A stretch of 24,267 nucleotides of DNA from an uncultured Caulobacteraceae bacterium (GTDB taxonomy: Bacteria; Pseudomonadota; Alphaproteobacteria; Caulobacterales; TH1-2), in the NCBI GenBank assembly GCA_937967425.1, contig CALBST010000185.1, positions 1 through 24,267 on the forward strand, given 5' to 3'. Below the pieces are notes generated by a model. It searched no databases, had not been told where the DNA came from, and saw only the letters and a program-made list of their open reading frames with translations. The first letter of the stretch is position 1, and each line of letters begins with the position of its first letter. Of the stretch, positions 1 through 6,515 are shown piece after piece. Made by a program: the position numbers and the translations under genes.

Positions 1-1474
1 TCCGCTCGCGCTTCAAGCGATCCAGCTTTTCAAGCTGCATGGCGCGCACCTTGGCGTTATCGACCTTCAGCACCGGAATGTCTTCCGGCTCGGTCGGCTT
101 GAATTTGTTCACGCCGACAATGGTCTGATGCCCCGTATCGATGCGCGCTTGCGTGCGCGCGGCGGCTTCTTCGATGCGGGCTTTCGGCAAGCCCTGGTCG
201 ATCGCTTGCGCCATGCCGCCGAGCTTTTCGACTTCTTCGATATGCGCCCAGGCTTTCGCGGCGAGATCGGCGGTGAGGCGTTCGACGTAGTATGAGCCGC
301 CCCACGGATCGGCGGGACGCGTCACGCCGCCTTCGCTTTGCAGCAGGATTTGCGTGTTGCGGGCGATGCGGGCGGAGAAGTCGGTTGGGAGCGCGAGCGC
401 TTCGTCGAGCGAATTGGTGTGCAGCGATTGCGTGCCGCCGTATGCGGCGGCCATGGCTTCGACGCAGGTGCGGACGGCGTTGTTGTAAACGTCCTGCGCG
501 GTGAGCGACCAGCCGCTGGTCTGGCAGTGCGTACGCAGCGCGCGGGATTTGTCGTCCTTCGGATTGAACTGCGCCGTCAGCTTCGACCAGAGGAGCCGCG
601 CCGCGCGCAGCTTCGCGATCTCCATGAACGGGTTCATGCCGATCGCCCAGAAGAACGAGAGGCGCGGCGCGAACTTGTCGATATCCAAACCGCCCGCGAT
701 GCCGGCGCGGATGTACTCGACGCCATCGGCCAGTGTGTAGGCGAGCTCGAGGTCCGCCGTCGCGCCGGCTTCTTGCATGTGATAGCCGCTGATCGAGATC
801 GAATTGAACTTCGGCATTTCGGCGGCGGTGTAAGCGAAGATGTCCGAGACGATCCGCATGGACGGCTTGGGCGGATAGATGAAGGTGTTCCGCACCATGA
901 ATTCTTTGAGGATGTCGTTCTGGATCGTGCCGCTGAGCTTAGCGTGCGGCACGTTCTGCTCTTCGCCGGCGACGATATAGAGCGCCATGATTGGCAACAC
1001 CGCGCCGTTCATCGTCATCGACACGCTCATCTGGTCGAGCGGAATGCCGTTGAACAAGGTGCGCATGTCGAGGATCGAGTCGATCGCCACACCCGCCATG
1101 CCCACATCGCCGACGACGCGCGGGTGATCTGAGTCGTAGCCCCGGTGGGTGGCGAGATCGAAGGCGATGGAGAGGCCCTTCTGACCGTGGGCGAGATTGC
1201 GGCGGTAGAAGGCGTTGGAATCCTCCGCCGTCGAGAAGCCGGCATACTGACGGATCGTCCACGGCTGTTGGACGTACATCGTCGGATACGGCCCGCGCCC
1301 GAACGGCGCCATGCCGGGGAAGCCATCGACGAAATCGAGGCCGGCGCGATCAGCGGCGGTGTAGGCGGTTTTTACCGCGATGCCTTCCGGCGTGAGCCAT
1401 GGTTCGCCGTGTTGCGCGGGCGCGTGAGCGACGTCGCTGCCGAGGGTGAGCTTGGAGAAATCAGGGAGAGCCAT
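1..1474 (-). CDS. mutB: Methylmalonyl-CoA mutase large (catalytic) subunit, C-terminus beyond window
   Basis: Adenosylcobalamin-dependent isomerase interconverting (R)-methylmalonyl-CoA and succinyl-CoA, the last step of propionyl-CoA use. The visible 491 residues start [13 protein letters not shown] and carry the family blocks of the TIM-barrel domain: [12 protein letters not shown] and [14 protein letters not shown], then [62 protein letters not shown] with the active-site His, [20 protein letters not shown] and WGGSYYVE. The reading frame is open to the window edge. The family is about 710-740 residues long, so the linker end and the B12-binding domain lie outside. The start ATG fits the family N-terminus, but I see no strong ribosome binding site. 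Upstream on the same strand are a palindromic element, a GH25 lysozyme and then mutA, instead of the usual direct mutA-mutB junction. The product should form a MutA-MutB heterodimer in the cytoplasm. Confidence 0.96.
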   Translation of the reverse strand, partial: MALPDFSKLTLGSDVAHAPAQHGEPWLTPEGIAVKTAYTAADRAGLDFVDGFPGMAPFGRGPYPTMYVQQPWTIRQYAGFSTAEDSNAFYRRNLAHGQKGLSIAFDLATHRGYDSDHPRVVGDVGMAGVAIDSILDMRTLFNGIPLDQMSVSMTMNGAVLPIMALYIVAGEEQNVPHAKLSGTIQNDILKEFMVRNTFIYPPKPSMRIVSDIFAYTAAEMPKFNSISISGYHMQEAGATADLELAYTLADGVEYIRAGIAGGLDIDKFAPRLSFFWAIGMNPFMEIAKLRAARLLWSKLTAQFNPKDDKSRALRTHCQTSGWSLTAQDVYNNAVRTCVEAMAAAYGGTQSLHTNSLDEALALPTDFSARIARNTQILLQSEGGVTRPADPWGGSYYVERLTADLAAKAWAHIEEVEKLGGMAQAIDQGLPKARIEEAAARTQARIDTGHQTIVGVNKFKPTEPEDIPVLKVDNAKVRAMQLEKLDRLKRER

Positions 1475-1508
1475 TGTTTCGGACTTTTGGACGAGAAGGC
1501 GCCAATAA

Positions 1509-1600
1509 TCTGGACCGCCGGCACCCGCCGGCATCGGTCAGCCCGCACACAGCGGGCGCGTTGAAACACCGGATGCCGGCGGGGGCGCCGGCGGTCCAGA
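1509..1600. repeat. 92-base cruciform-like inverted-repeat element
   Basis: The ends form a perfect 14-base inverted repeat, TCTGGACCGCCGGC at 1509-1522 and its complement at 1587-1600. Inside lies a second pair, GCCGGCATC facing GATGCCGGC, with a one-base bulge next to it. The centre is a small hairpin, GCCCGC (1541-1546) and GCGGGC (1552-1557), with an ACACA loop. The layered symmetry looks like a REP or BIME-type dispersed element, or a non-autonomous mobile element. In RNA it would be a strong hairpin that could end or weaken transcription from the lysozyme gene into mutB. There is no T-run for a classic terminator, and I saw no second copy in the window. Confidence 0.7.
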
Positions 1601-1612
1601 CTAAATGCCGCC

Positions 1613-2386
1613 TCATGATGCTGACCTCGCACCGGAGGCAAAAGCCGCCAGCGCGGCGGCGTCGCCGCGAAAGGCGTTCAAATCAATCGGCCCGGACACA
1701 CCGGCTCTGTGGCCGCGATTGTGGTGTTGCCAGATGATCCAGTCGCGCTGGCGGAATCGCGGTTCGACGCCGAGCGAGCGGATCCAGAAGCGTTCGCCTT
1801 GCAGTTCACCCAGATGCGCGTCATGAAATTCGCGTGTGGTGTAGATGATCGGGCGCACGCCATAATGCGCCTCGACGCGATCCATGAACGCGCGCGCTTC
1901 GGCGATGACGTCGGGCATGGTTGGCCCTTCGCGGCATGGACCCATGTGTTCGAGATCAACCGCCGGCGGCAGCGCGCCGGCCACGCGCGGGACGACAGCG
2001 ATGAAGTTGGACGCCTGCCGCGCGCCAGGTTGGCAAAGCGTGAAGAAATGATAGGCGCCGCGATAGAGGCCGGCGGCCTGCGCTTCGCGCCAATTGTATT
2101 CAAAGCGCGTGTCGACGTGATCGGCGCCTTCGGTGGCTTTGATGTAGGCGAAGGTGATGTCGTCGGCCGCGAGTGTCGGCCAATCGATCGCGCCTTGATG
2201 GTGCGAAACGTCAACGCCCTGAATGTAGCGGCCAGCCCAGGGCGTCCACCAGCCGCCCGCGGCGGCGAAGAGGCCCGCAGCGAGGATTGCAGCGCCGAGA
2301 CCGAACGCTGCGGCGACGGCGCGCTGGCGCCCCGGGCGGCCTGTCCGGCAAACGTCGCGCGCCATGGGATCGTGCGGCGCCGTCAA
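1613..2386 (-). CDS. GH25-family lysozyme with N-terminal membrane anchor
   Basis: A predicted 257-residue glycoside hydrolase family 25 (Chalaropsis-type) muramidase, which would cut the MurNAc-GlcNAc bond of peptidoglycan. Residues about 23-46 are a hydrophobic signal-anchor or signal peptide preceded by basic residues, so the domain should face the periplasm. Family marks are GVDVSHHQGAIDW (Asp59), FAYIKATEG, YRGAYHFF and the catalytic Asp-x-Glu in PAVDLEHMG (Asp144, Glu146), followed by a late WIIWQH block and a DLNAF end. I chose the TTG start because it overlaps the mutA stop as TTGA and has AGGGATCGG just upstream. ATG at 2365 is the alternative and lacks a clear binding site. The frame stays open further upstream, but that part only shadows mutA. 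Lying between mutA and mutB is unusual, and no metabolic link is evident. Confidence 0.9.
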   Translation of the reverse strand: MTAPHDPMARDVCRTGRPGRQRAVAAAFGLGAAILAAGLFAAAGGWWTPWAGRYIQGVDVSHHQGAIDWPTLAADDITFAYIKATEGADHVDTRFEYNWREAQAAGLYRGAYHFFTLCQPGARQASNFIAVVPRVAGALPPAVDLEHMGPCREGPTMPDVIAEARAFMDRVEAHYGVRPIIYTTREFHDAHLGELQGERFWIRSLGVEPRFRQRDWIIWQHHNRGHRAGVSGPIDLNAFRGDAAALAAFASGARSAS

Positions 2387-4245
2387 GATCCGATCCCTAA
2401 TGCAGTATGCAGCGTTTCGAGCTCTTTCAGGGCGTTCTGGCCGGCGTAGATGAATTGATCGACGCCCGCGGCGCGCAGCGCGGTTTCGCGATCGCCCGGC
2501 TTGCCCGCGAGCAGAACCCAATCGGCGCCGGCGGCCTTCAGGCGCTGGGCGCAGTTTTCGGCGTGTTCGGCGTAGCACGCGTCGGTACTGGCGATGACGG
2601 CGACGCGGGTTTTTGAGGCGCGGAACGCGTCGATGAGCGCGTCCATCGTGGCGTGCGCGTCTTCTGGGCCAACGGCGCCGACGCCGCCTGCCGCGAACAG
2701 ATTGCGCGCCCATTGCGCGCGCGGGCCGAACTCGGCGAGCGAGGCCATGTTGGCGAAGAAGACGCGCGGCGAAGATGTTTCGGCTTTGGCGCGGAGCGTC
2801 TCGAACGGCTCGGCCCAGCGGATGGAGGCGAATGCGGCGGGTGACACACACGCATCTCCGGCTGGTGGCGCATCATCACTGGGCCCCGAATATGCGTGTG
2901 TGTCACCCGCGGCCAAGAATTCGGGCGGTTTGGCCCCGAGCAGCGGGAAGTCGGTGACGCCGGTGATGGTTTCGCGGCGCGTGGCGATGGCGGCGCGGCG
3001 GCGCTCGCGGGCTTCGGTGACCTTTTCGCGCAGCAGATCGAGCGGCGCGCTGTGCGCTTCCATTTGCTGCATCAGTGACCAAGCGCGCTCAGCGATTTCG
3101 CGCGTGAGTTTTTCCACGAACCATGCGCCGCCGGCGGGATCGGCGACGTGGCCGAGGCGGCACTCTTCGGCGAGGACGTGTTGGGTGTTGCGCGCGACGC
3201 GGCGGGCGAAGGCGGTGGGGTGTCCCAGTGCATCGGTGAGCGGGTAGGTGGTGATCTCGTCGGCGCCGCCGATGGCGGCGGCGAAGGCGGCGGTGGAGAC
3301 GCGCAGGATGTTCGTCCACGCATCGTAACGCGTCATCATCCGGCGCGAGGTGAAAGCGTGAATGTAAGCGGCGCGATGCTCCGGCGCCGCGCCCGAGGCT
3401 TCAAGCACACGCGCCCAGCAGAGGCGTAGCGCGCGCAGCTTGGCGGCTTCGATCAGGGCATCTGGGCCAACGGCGACGGCGAAGCTGATCGCGCGGGCGC
3501 TGTCTTCGATGCCAAGCGCACGCGTTTCGAGTCCGCGCAGATAGGAGATGCCGCAGTGGAGCGCGTAGGCGATCTCTTGCGCTTCGCTGGCGCCGGCTTC
3601 GTGAACAATGCGCGCATCGACGCGCAGATAGCGGGCGTTGGGGAGGTCGCGCGTTGTTTGCGTGGTGAAGAGATAGGCGGCGCGTGCGGCCTCGTGTTGG
3701 TCGACGCCGGTGCGAAGCTGTGTGCCCAGCGGATCGAGATTGAAGGCTGTGCCGTTTGCGGCAACGCCTTTGAGCTTATCGCGCAGGAGCATCCCGGCGC
3801 GTTCACCGTGCGCGCCCGCATCGAGTGAGACAGGCGCGGCTTCGAGGATGACGCCGGCGAGCGTGTGGTCGAGATCGGTGGCGTTGTTGATTGCAACGCC
3901 CTCGCGGCCCTCCGGATCGATCACCAGTTCGATCGCGCCGACGCCGCCTTCGAGATCGGTGAGGATTTCGCGATTGGTGCGCTCGACATCCGGATGCGCG
4001 AAGTTCTGCCGGATGAGCCAACCGCTCTTGCCCGCGCCGCGCACGAAGGGCGCAGCGCCCGGCATGCCGGAAATATCCGTCGCGGTGTGAATGTCCGACT
4101 CGCGATAGAGCGGTTCGAGCGGAATCCCATCGGCGGTTTTACCGACCAGGCGCTCCCAGCTTGCCCCCTTCAGCCCTTGCTCGACTAGGGCGCGCCAAGC
4201 CGCTTCGTCGGCGGCTTCGCCCAGTTGCAGGGTGGTCTCAGACAT
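2383..4245 (-). CDS. mutA: Methylmalonyl-CoA mutase small (beta) subunit
   Basis: Non-catalytic partner of MutB, 620 residues, normal length for the family. The TIM-barrel half includes GIPLEPLYRESDI, GWLIRQNFAHPD, DPLGTQLRTG, RYLRVDARIVHEAGAS, GADEITTYPL, ARRVARNTQHVLAEE and DPAGGAWFVEKLT. The B12-fold-like end has VFFANMASLAEFGPRAQWA and RVAVIASTDACYAEHA. It lacks the cobalamin-binding His motif, as expected for this subunit. I chose the ATG that begins MSETTLQL because GGAGGCGAA lies directly before it. An in-frame ATG ten codons upstream (4275) has no such site. Residues 446-470, in the linker between the two domains, are encoded by a palindromic insertion (see 2837-2910). The gene ends in a TTGA overlap with the lysozyme and is divergent from the flavoenzyme gene at 4325, 79 bases away. 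Confidence 0.95.
   Translation of the reverse strand: MSETTLQLGEAADEAAWRALVEQGLKGASWERLVGKTADGIPLEPLYRESDIHTATDISGMPGAAPFVRGAGKSGWLIRQNFAHPDVERTNREILTDLEGGVGAIELVIDPEGREGVAINNATDLDHTLAGVILEAAPVSLDAGAHGERAGMLLRDKLKGVAANGTAFNLDPLGTQLRTGVDQHEAARAAYLFTTQTTRDLPNARYLRVDARIVHEAGASEAQEIAYALHCGISYLRGLETRALGIEDSARAISFAVAVGPDALIEAAKLRALRLCWARVLEASGAAPEHRAAYIHAFTSRRMMTRYDAWTNILRVSTAAFAAAIGGADEITTYPLTDALGHPTAFARRVARNTQHVLAEECRLGHVADPAGGAWFVEKLTREIAERAWSLMQQMEAHSAPLDLLREKVTEARERRRAAIATRRETITGVTDFPLLGAKPPEFLAAGDTHAYSGPSDDAPPAGDACVSPAAFASIRWAEPFETLRAKAETSSPRVFFANMASLAEFGPRAQWARNLFAAGGVGAVGPEDAHATMDALIDAFRASKTRVAVIASTDACYAEHAENCAQRLKAAGADWVLLAGKPGDRETALRAAGVDQFIYAGQNALKELETLHTALGIGS
2837..2910. repeat. 74-base palindromic element inside the mutA coding sequence
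   Basis: A perfect 19-base inverted repeat, GCGGGTGACACACACGCAT at 2837-2855 and its exact complement at 2892-2910, encloses a 36-base centre with weaker symmetry of its own. It sits in the mutA frame and encodes residues about 446-470, a stretch rich in Gly, Ala, Pro, Asp and Ser between the barrel domain and the B12-like domain. In-frame palindromic elements are known in Rickettsia (RPEs), and this has the same style but not a sequence I recognise. No other copy is evident in the window. Confidence 0.75.
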
Positions 4246-4324
4246 TTCGCCTCCGCTTGACGCCATGTCAGGCATCGACGCGCTTTTGAACGCAGGCTAA
4301 CCCTTTAGGCAACCGGAGAAAATC

Positions 4325-5284
4325 ATGGCTCTGCCGCCTCTGTTCGACAAGTTGCGTCTCCCAGCAGTGGGCGCCCCACAATTCATCATCGCCAACCCGG
4401 ACTTGGTCATCGCCCAGTGCAAGGGCGGCATCGTCGGTTCGTTCCCGGCGCTCAATGCGCGCCCGCAAGAATTGCTCGACGATTGGCTTTACCGCATCAA
4501 GGACGAGCTGGCGGCGTATGACGAAGCAAACCCTGGCGCGCCGGCGGCGCCGTATGCGGTCAATCAGATCGTCCACAAGACGAACGAGCGTTTGGAAGCT
4601 GACGTTGCGACGTGCGTGAAGCACAAAGTGCCGATCGTGATCACCTCGCTCGGCGCACGGCCTGAAGTGAACGACGCTGTGCATTCGTATGGCGGCATCG
4701 TTCTGCACGACATCATCAACATCAAATTCGCCGAGAAGGCATTGGAGAAGGGCGCTGACGGGCTGATCGCGGTGGCGGCTGGCGCGGGCGGACACGCCGG
4801 CGCGTTGTCGCCATTCGCGTTGGTGAGCGAAATCCGTCAGTTCTTCGATGGGCCGCTCCTGCTCTCGGGCGCGATCTCGACCGGGCGTGGCATCTTGGCG
4901 GCGCAAGCGATGGGCGCTGATCTCGCTTACATTGGCTCCGCCTTCATTGCGACGACCGAGGCCAATGCACCCGAAGCGTACAAGCAAATGATCGTCGACT
5001 CGAATGCCAGCGACATCGTCTATTCGAACCTCTTCACCGGCGTGCTCGGCAATTATCTGAAGAAGTCGATCGTGAACGCCGGCCTCGATCCGGACAATCT
5101 TGAGCAGAGCGATCCGACCAAGATGAAGTTCGGCGAAAGCGGCTCGAAGGCGAAAGCCTGGAAGGATATCTGGGGCGCTGGGCAGGGTGTCGGCGGCGTG
5201 CACGAAATCGTGCCGGCGGCGGACCTCATCGCGCGCTTGAAGCGCGAGTACGACGAGGCAAAGCGGGGATTGTGCGCTCGCTAA
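4325..5284 (+). CDS. NAD(P)H-dependent flavin oxidoreductase / nitronate monooxygenase family
   Basis: A 319-residue FMN-binding TIM-barrel protein of the 2-nitropropane dioxygenase family, which typically oxidises alkyl nitronates or acts as an NAD(P)H:quinone reductase. It has the N-terminal substrate loop VGAPQFIIANPDLVIAQ with IVGSFPALNAR, then AGAGGHAGALSPFALV carrying the conserved His (His157) used as catalytic base in nitronate monooxygenases, the phosphate-binding GAISTGRGILAAQAMGAD, and GSAFIATTEA. The ATG follows CCGGAGAAAATC, a good binding site. The gene diverges from mutA and is followed by a hairpin at 5305-5327, so it is probably a single transcript. The substrate cannot be told from sequence. 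Short-chain enoyl or 2-nitropropane-like oxidation are family possibilities. Confidence 0.9.
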   Translation: MALPPLFDKLRLPAVGAPQFIIANPDLVIAQCKGGIVGSFPALNARPQELLDDWLYRIKDELAAYDEANPGAPAAPYAVNQIVHKTNERLEADVATCVKHKVPIVITSLGARPEVNDAVHSYGGIVLHDIINIKFAEKALEKGADGLIAVAAGAGGHAGALSPFALVSEIRQFFDGPLLLSGAISTGRGILAAQAMGADLAYIGSAFIATTEANAPEAYKQMIVDSNASDIVYSNLFTGVLGNYLKKSIVNAGLDPDNLEQSDPTKMKFGESGSKAKAWKDIWGAGQGVGGVHEIVPAADLIARLKREYDEAKRGLCAR

Positions 5285-5304
5285 TCCTACAGCGCTGAAG
5301 CCCC

Positions 5305-5327
5305 CGCGCCTTGAAAGATAAGGCGCG
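5305..5327 (+). terminator. Hairpin after the flavin oxidoreductase gene
   Basis: Perfect 8-base stem CGCGCCTT / AAGGCGCG with a seven-base loop (GAAAGAT), 20 bases after the stop codon. No T-run follows, so it may be a 3' end stabiliser or a weak terminator. Confidence 0.5.
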
Positions 5328-5399
5328 AGAGGCGGCAGCGCGTGAATCAATCCGACCGCGCCCAGGCGCGCTTAAGCTTCTCATGCAACGAGGAGCTTC

Positions 5400-5621
5400 A
5401 TGACCAATCCCGCACCACCGCTTGAAAAAACCGCCATCCAGTCGCTGACGCTGCGCAGCGCGGCCGTTATCGCCATCGCCGCCGCCGCCGATCGCTTGGG
5501 CATCGTTTTGCCCGAAGGCGCCGCGCAGGAGATCGCCGGTTCGCTGATCGATCTCATCGTCACGCTCGGCCTGATCGGCGTCGCCATCGGCCGCACCCGC
5601 GCCCGTACACCGATCGTTTGA
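5400..5621 (+). CDS. Small holin-like membrane protein
   Basis: A 73-residue protein: a short polar start (MTNPAPPLEKTAIQSLTLRS), two hydrophobic segments (about residues 20-34 and 46-62) around a short polar turn, and a basic tail ending GRTRARTPIV. This shape, including the QS-x-T entry into the first helix and the AIGRxRA tail, matches the small holin-like proteins found beside endolysins in many proteobacterial prophages. That resemblance is from memory of the family style and not a domain hit. CGAGGAGCTTC gives an excellent binding site for the ATG. It is the first of three small genes with gaps of 11 and 13 bases, which points to one transcript. No phage structural gene is nearby, so it may be a remnant or a domesticated cassette. 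Confidence 0.65.
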   Translation: MTNPAPPLEKTAIQSLTLRSAAVIAIAAAADRLGIVLPEGAAQEIAGSLIDLIVTLGLIGVAIGRTRARTPIV

Positions 5622-5632
5622 GGATAGATCAC

Positions 5633-6088
5633 ATGCGCCATCCCCTGCGCGTGCTCGCTCTGGCGTGCGCGCTGACCTTAACGCCTGCTTGCGCCGCGCT
5701 CCAACTCGGGCAGACCCGTATCGAGAATCCGATCGCCGCGGCTCAGACAATCGATCAGCGCGCCTATGCTTTGCTACACAGCTATGCGGCGATCGTGGAG
5801 GAGGCGACCGACATCGTCGCCGATCCGGCAACGCCGCTCGCGTTCAAGCGCGCTCTTGGTCAGGCGGAGCGCGCGGCGACGCCGGCGGCCGAGACGCTGC
5901 AGATCGCGGTGACCGCCTACATGCGCGCCCGCGCCGATTTCGATGCGGCCTCGACCGCAAGCCAAACCACGATCCAGCGCACCGCCACCGCGCTCAGCAT
6001 CGCGGCCCGCCGCCTCAACGAGGCGGTCGCCGCCGCTCAAGCGCCGATCGCTGAACTTGAAGGTCTCGTCCGCGCCCGTCGCGGCTGA
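5633..6088 (+). CDS. Small exported helical protein, possible lipoprotein, of lysis-like cassette
   Basis: A 151-residue protein whose N-terminus (MRHPLRVLALACALTLTPAC) is a typical signal peptide. The Cys in TPAC is only a weak lipobox, so either lipoprotein processing or ordinary cleavage after ACA is possible. The mature part is almost all Ala-rich amphipathic helix (for example AAAQTIDQRAYALLHSYAAI and RTATALSIAARRLNEAVAAA), with no domain I can name. Similar exported helical proteins sit next to holin-like genes in prophages, where they may play a spanin-like or unknown role, but the match here is by style only. The ATG is preceded by GAGGATAGATCAC. A TTG at 5618 is in frame but would add only five residues and overlap the previous gene. 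Confidence 0.62.
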   Translation: MRHPLRVLALACALTLTPACAALQLGQTRIENPIAAAQTIDQRAYALLHSYAAIVEEATDIVADPATPLAFKRALGQAERAATPAAETLQIAVTAYMRARADFDAASTASQTTIQRTATALSIAARRLNEAVAAAQAPIAELEGLVRARRG

Positions 6089-6101
6089 AGGAGATAGTCC
6101 C

Positions 6102-6422
6102 ATGCTCAACCTCTTGCTGCAGTTGCAGCTCCTGCTCGCGGCGCTCTCGGCATTTCTGCCGCTGGTGCCGGGAGAGCATCGTGTCCGCGCCGCCGAAATT
6201 CTGGACGTCGCCGCCAAGGCGCTGGCCGCCGGCGGTTCCATTGCCGGCAATGTCGATGATCTGGCCGTGAAGCTCGCCGCTATCCGCGCCGAAGTGGAGG
6301 CGATGGTCGCGAGCGGCGCCGGCGTCAGCGCCGAGCAAGTGGAGGCAGCGATGGCGCGTGTGCGCGCTGCCTCCGCCGCGTTCCGCGCCGCGCTCCAGAC
6401 TGCGGAGGCCGAGGCCACCTGA
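6102..6422 (+). CDS. Small protein with N-terminal hydrophobic helix, third gene of lysis-like cassette
   Basis: A 106-residue protein: residues 1-22 are Leu-rich and hydrophobic (MLNLLLQLQLLLAALSAFLP), followed by VPGEHRVRAAEILDVAAKAL and a long Ala/Glu-rich helical tail to the end. It is probably membrane-bound with a cytoplasmic or periplasmic helical domain. No function is recognised. The AAGGAGATAGTCCC before the ATG is an excellent binding site, and 13 bases separate it from the previous gene. Two further structures close the operon: a hairpin spanning its stop codon (6402-6431) and a longer stem at 6435-6498. Ala-rich composition makes remote similarity unreliable, so the phage-like reading depends mostly on the cassette as a whole. 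Confidence 0.6.
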   Translation: MLNLLLQLQLLLAALSAFLPLVPGEHRVRAAEILDVAAKALAAGGSIAGNVDDLAVKLAAIRAEVEAMVASGAGVSAEQVEAAMARVRAASAAFRAALQTAEAEAT

Positions 6423-6431
6423 AGCCTCCGC
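6402..6431 (+). terminator. Hairpin enclosing the stop codon of the third cassette gene
   Basis: GCGGAGGC (6402-6409) pairs with GCCTCCGC (6424-6431), and the TGA stop at 6420-6422 lies in the 14-base loop. The right arm, with the stop, reads TGAAGCCTCCGCA, a 13-base string found again at the VOC gene stop near 20891. It could be part of a dispersed palindrome or a termination signal. No T-run follows directly. Confidence 0.45.
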
Positions 6432-6434
6432 ACA

Positions 6435-6498
6435 GGGGAGGCGCCTGAGCGTCCGGCAGCCGCGCCCCCCGGCCATCGGTTGACCTCGGCGCCTCCCC
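6435..6498 (+). terminator. Long-loop stem between the small-gene cassette and glpK
   Basis: Perfect 11-base inverted repeat GGGGAGGCGCC (6435-6445) and GGCGCCTCCCC (6488-6498) with a 42-base loop, followed by GCTCTTTTG. It could end transcription of the cassette. The right arm is 17 bases before the glpK ATG, so it could also affect glpK translation. Confidence 0.45.
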
Positions 6499-6515
6499 GC
6501 TCTTTTGTGCGCGCC

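Noticed and set aside
2387..2851. N-terminal extension of the lysozyme frame
   Set aside because: It overlaps mutA out of frame, is Arg-rich, and begins inside the palindromic element. The GH25 domain and its signal anchor start after 2386.
4268..5350. A 360-codon minus-strand frame
   Set aside because: Antisense to the flavin oxidoreductase gene, which has full family motifs and a good ribosome binding site.
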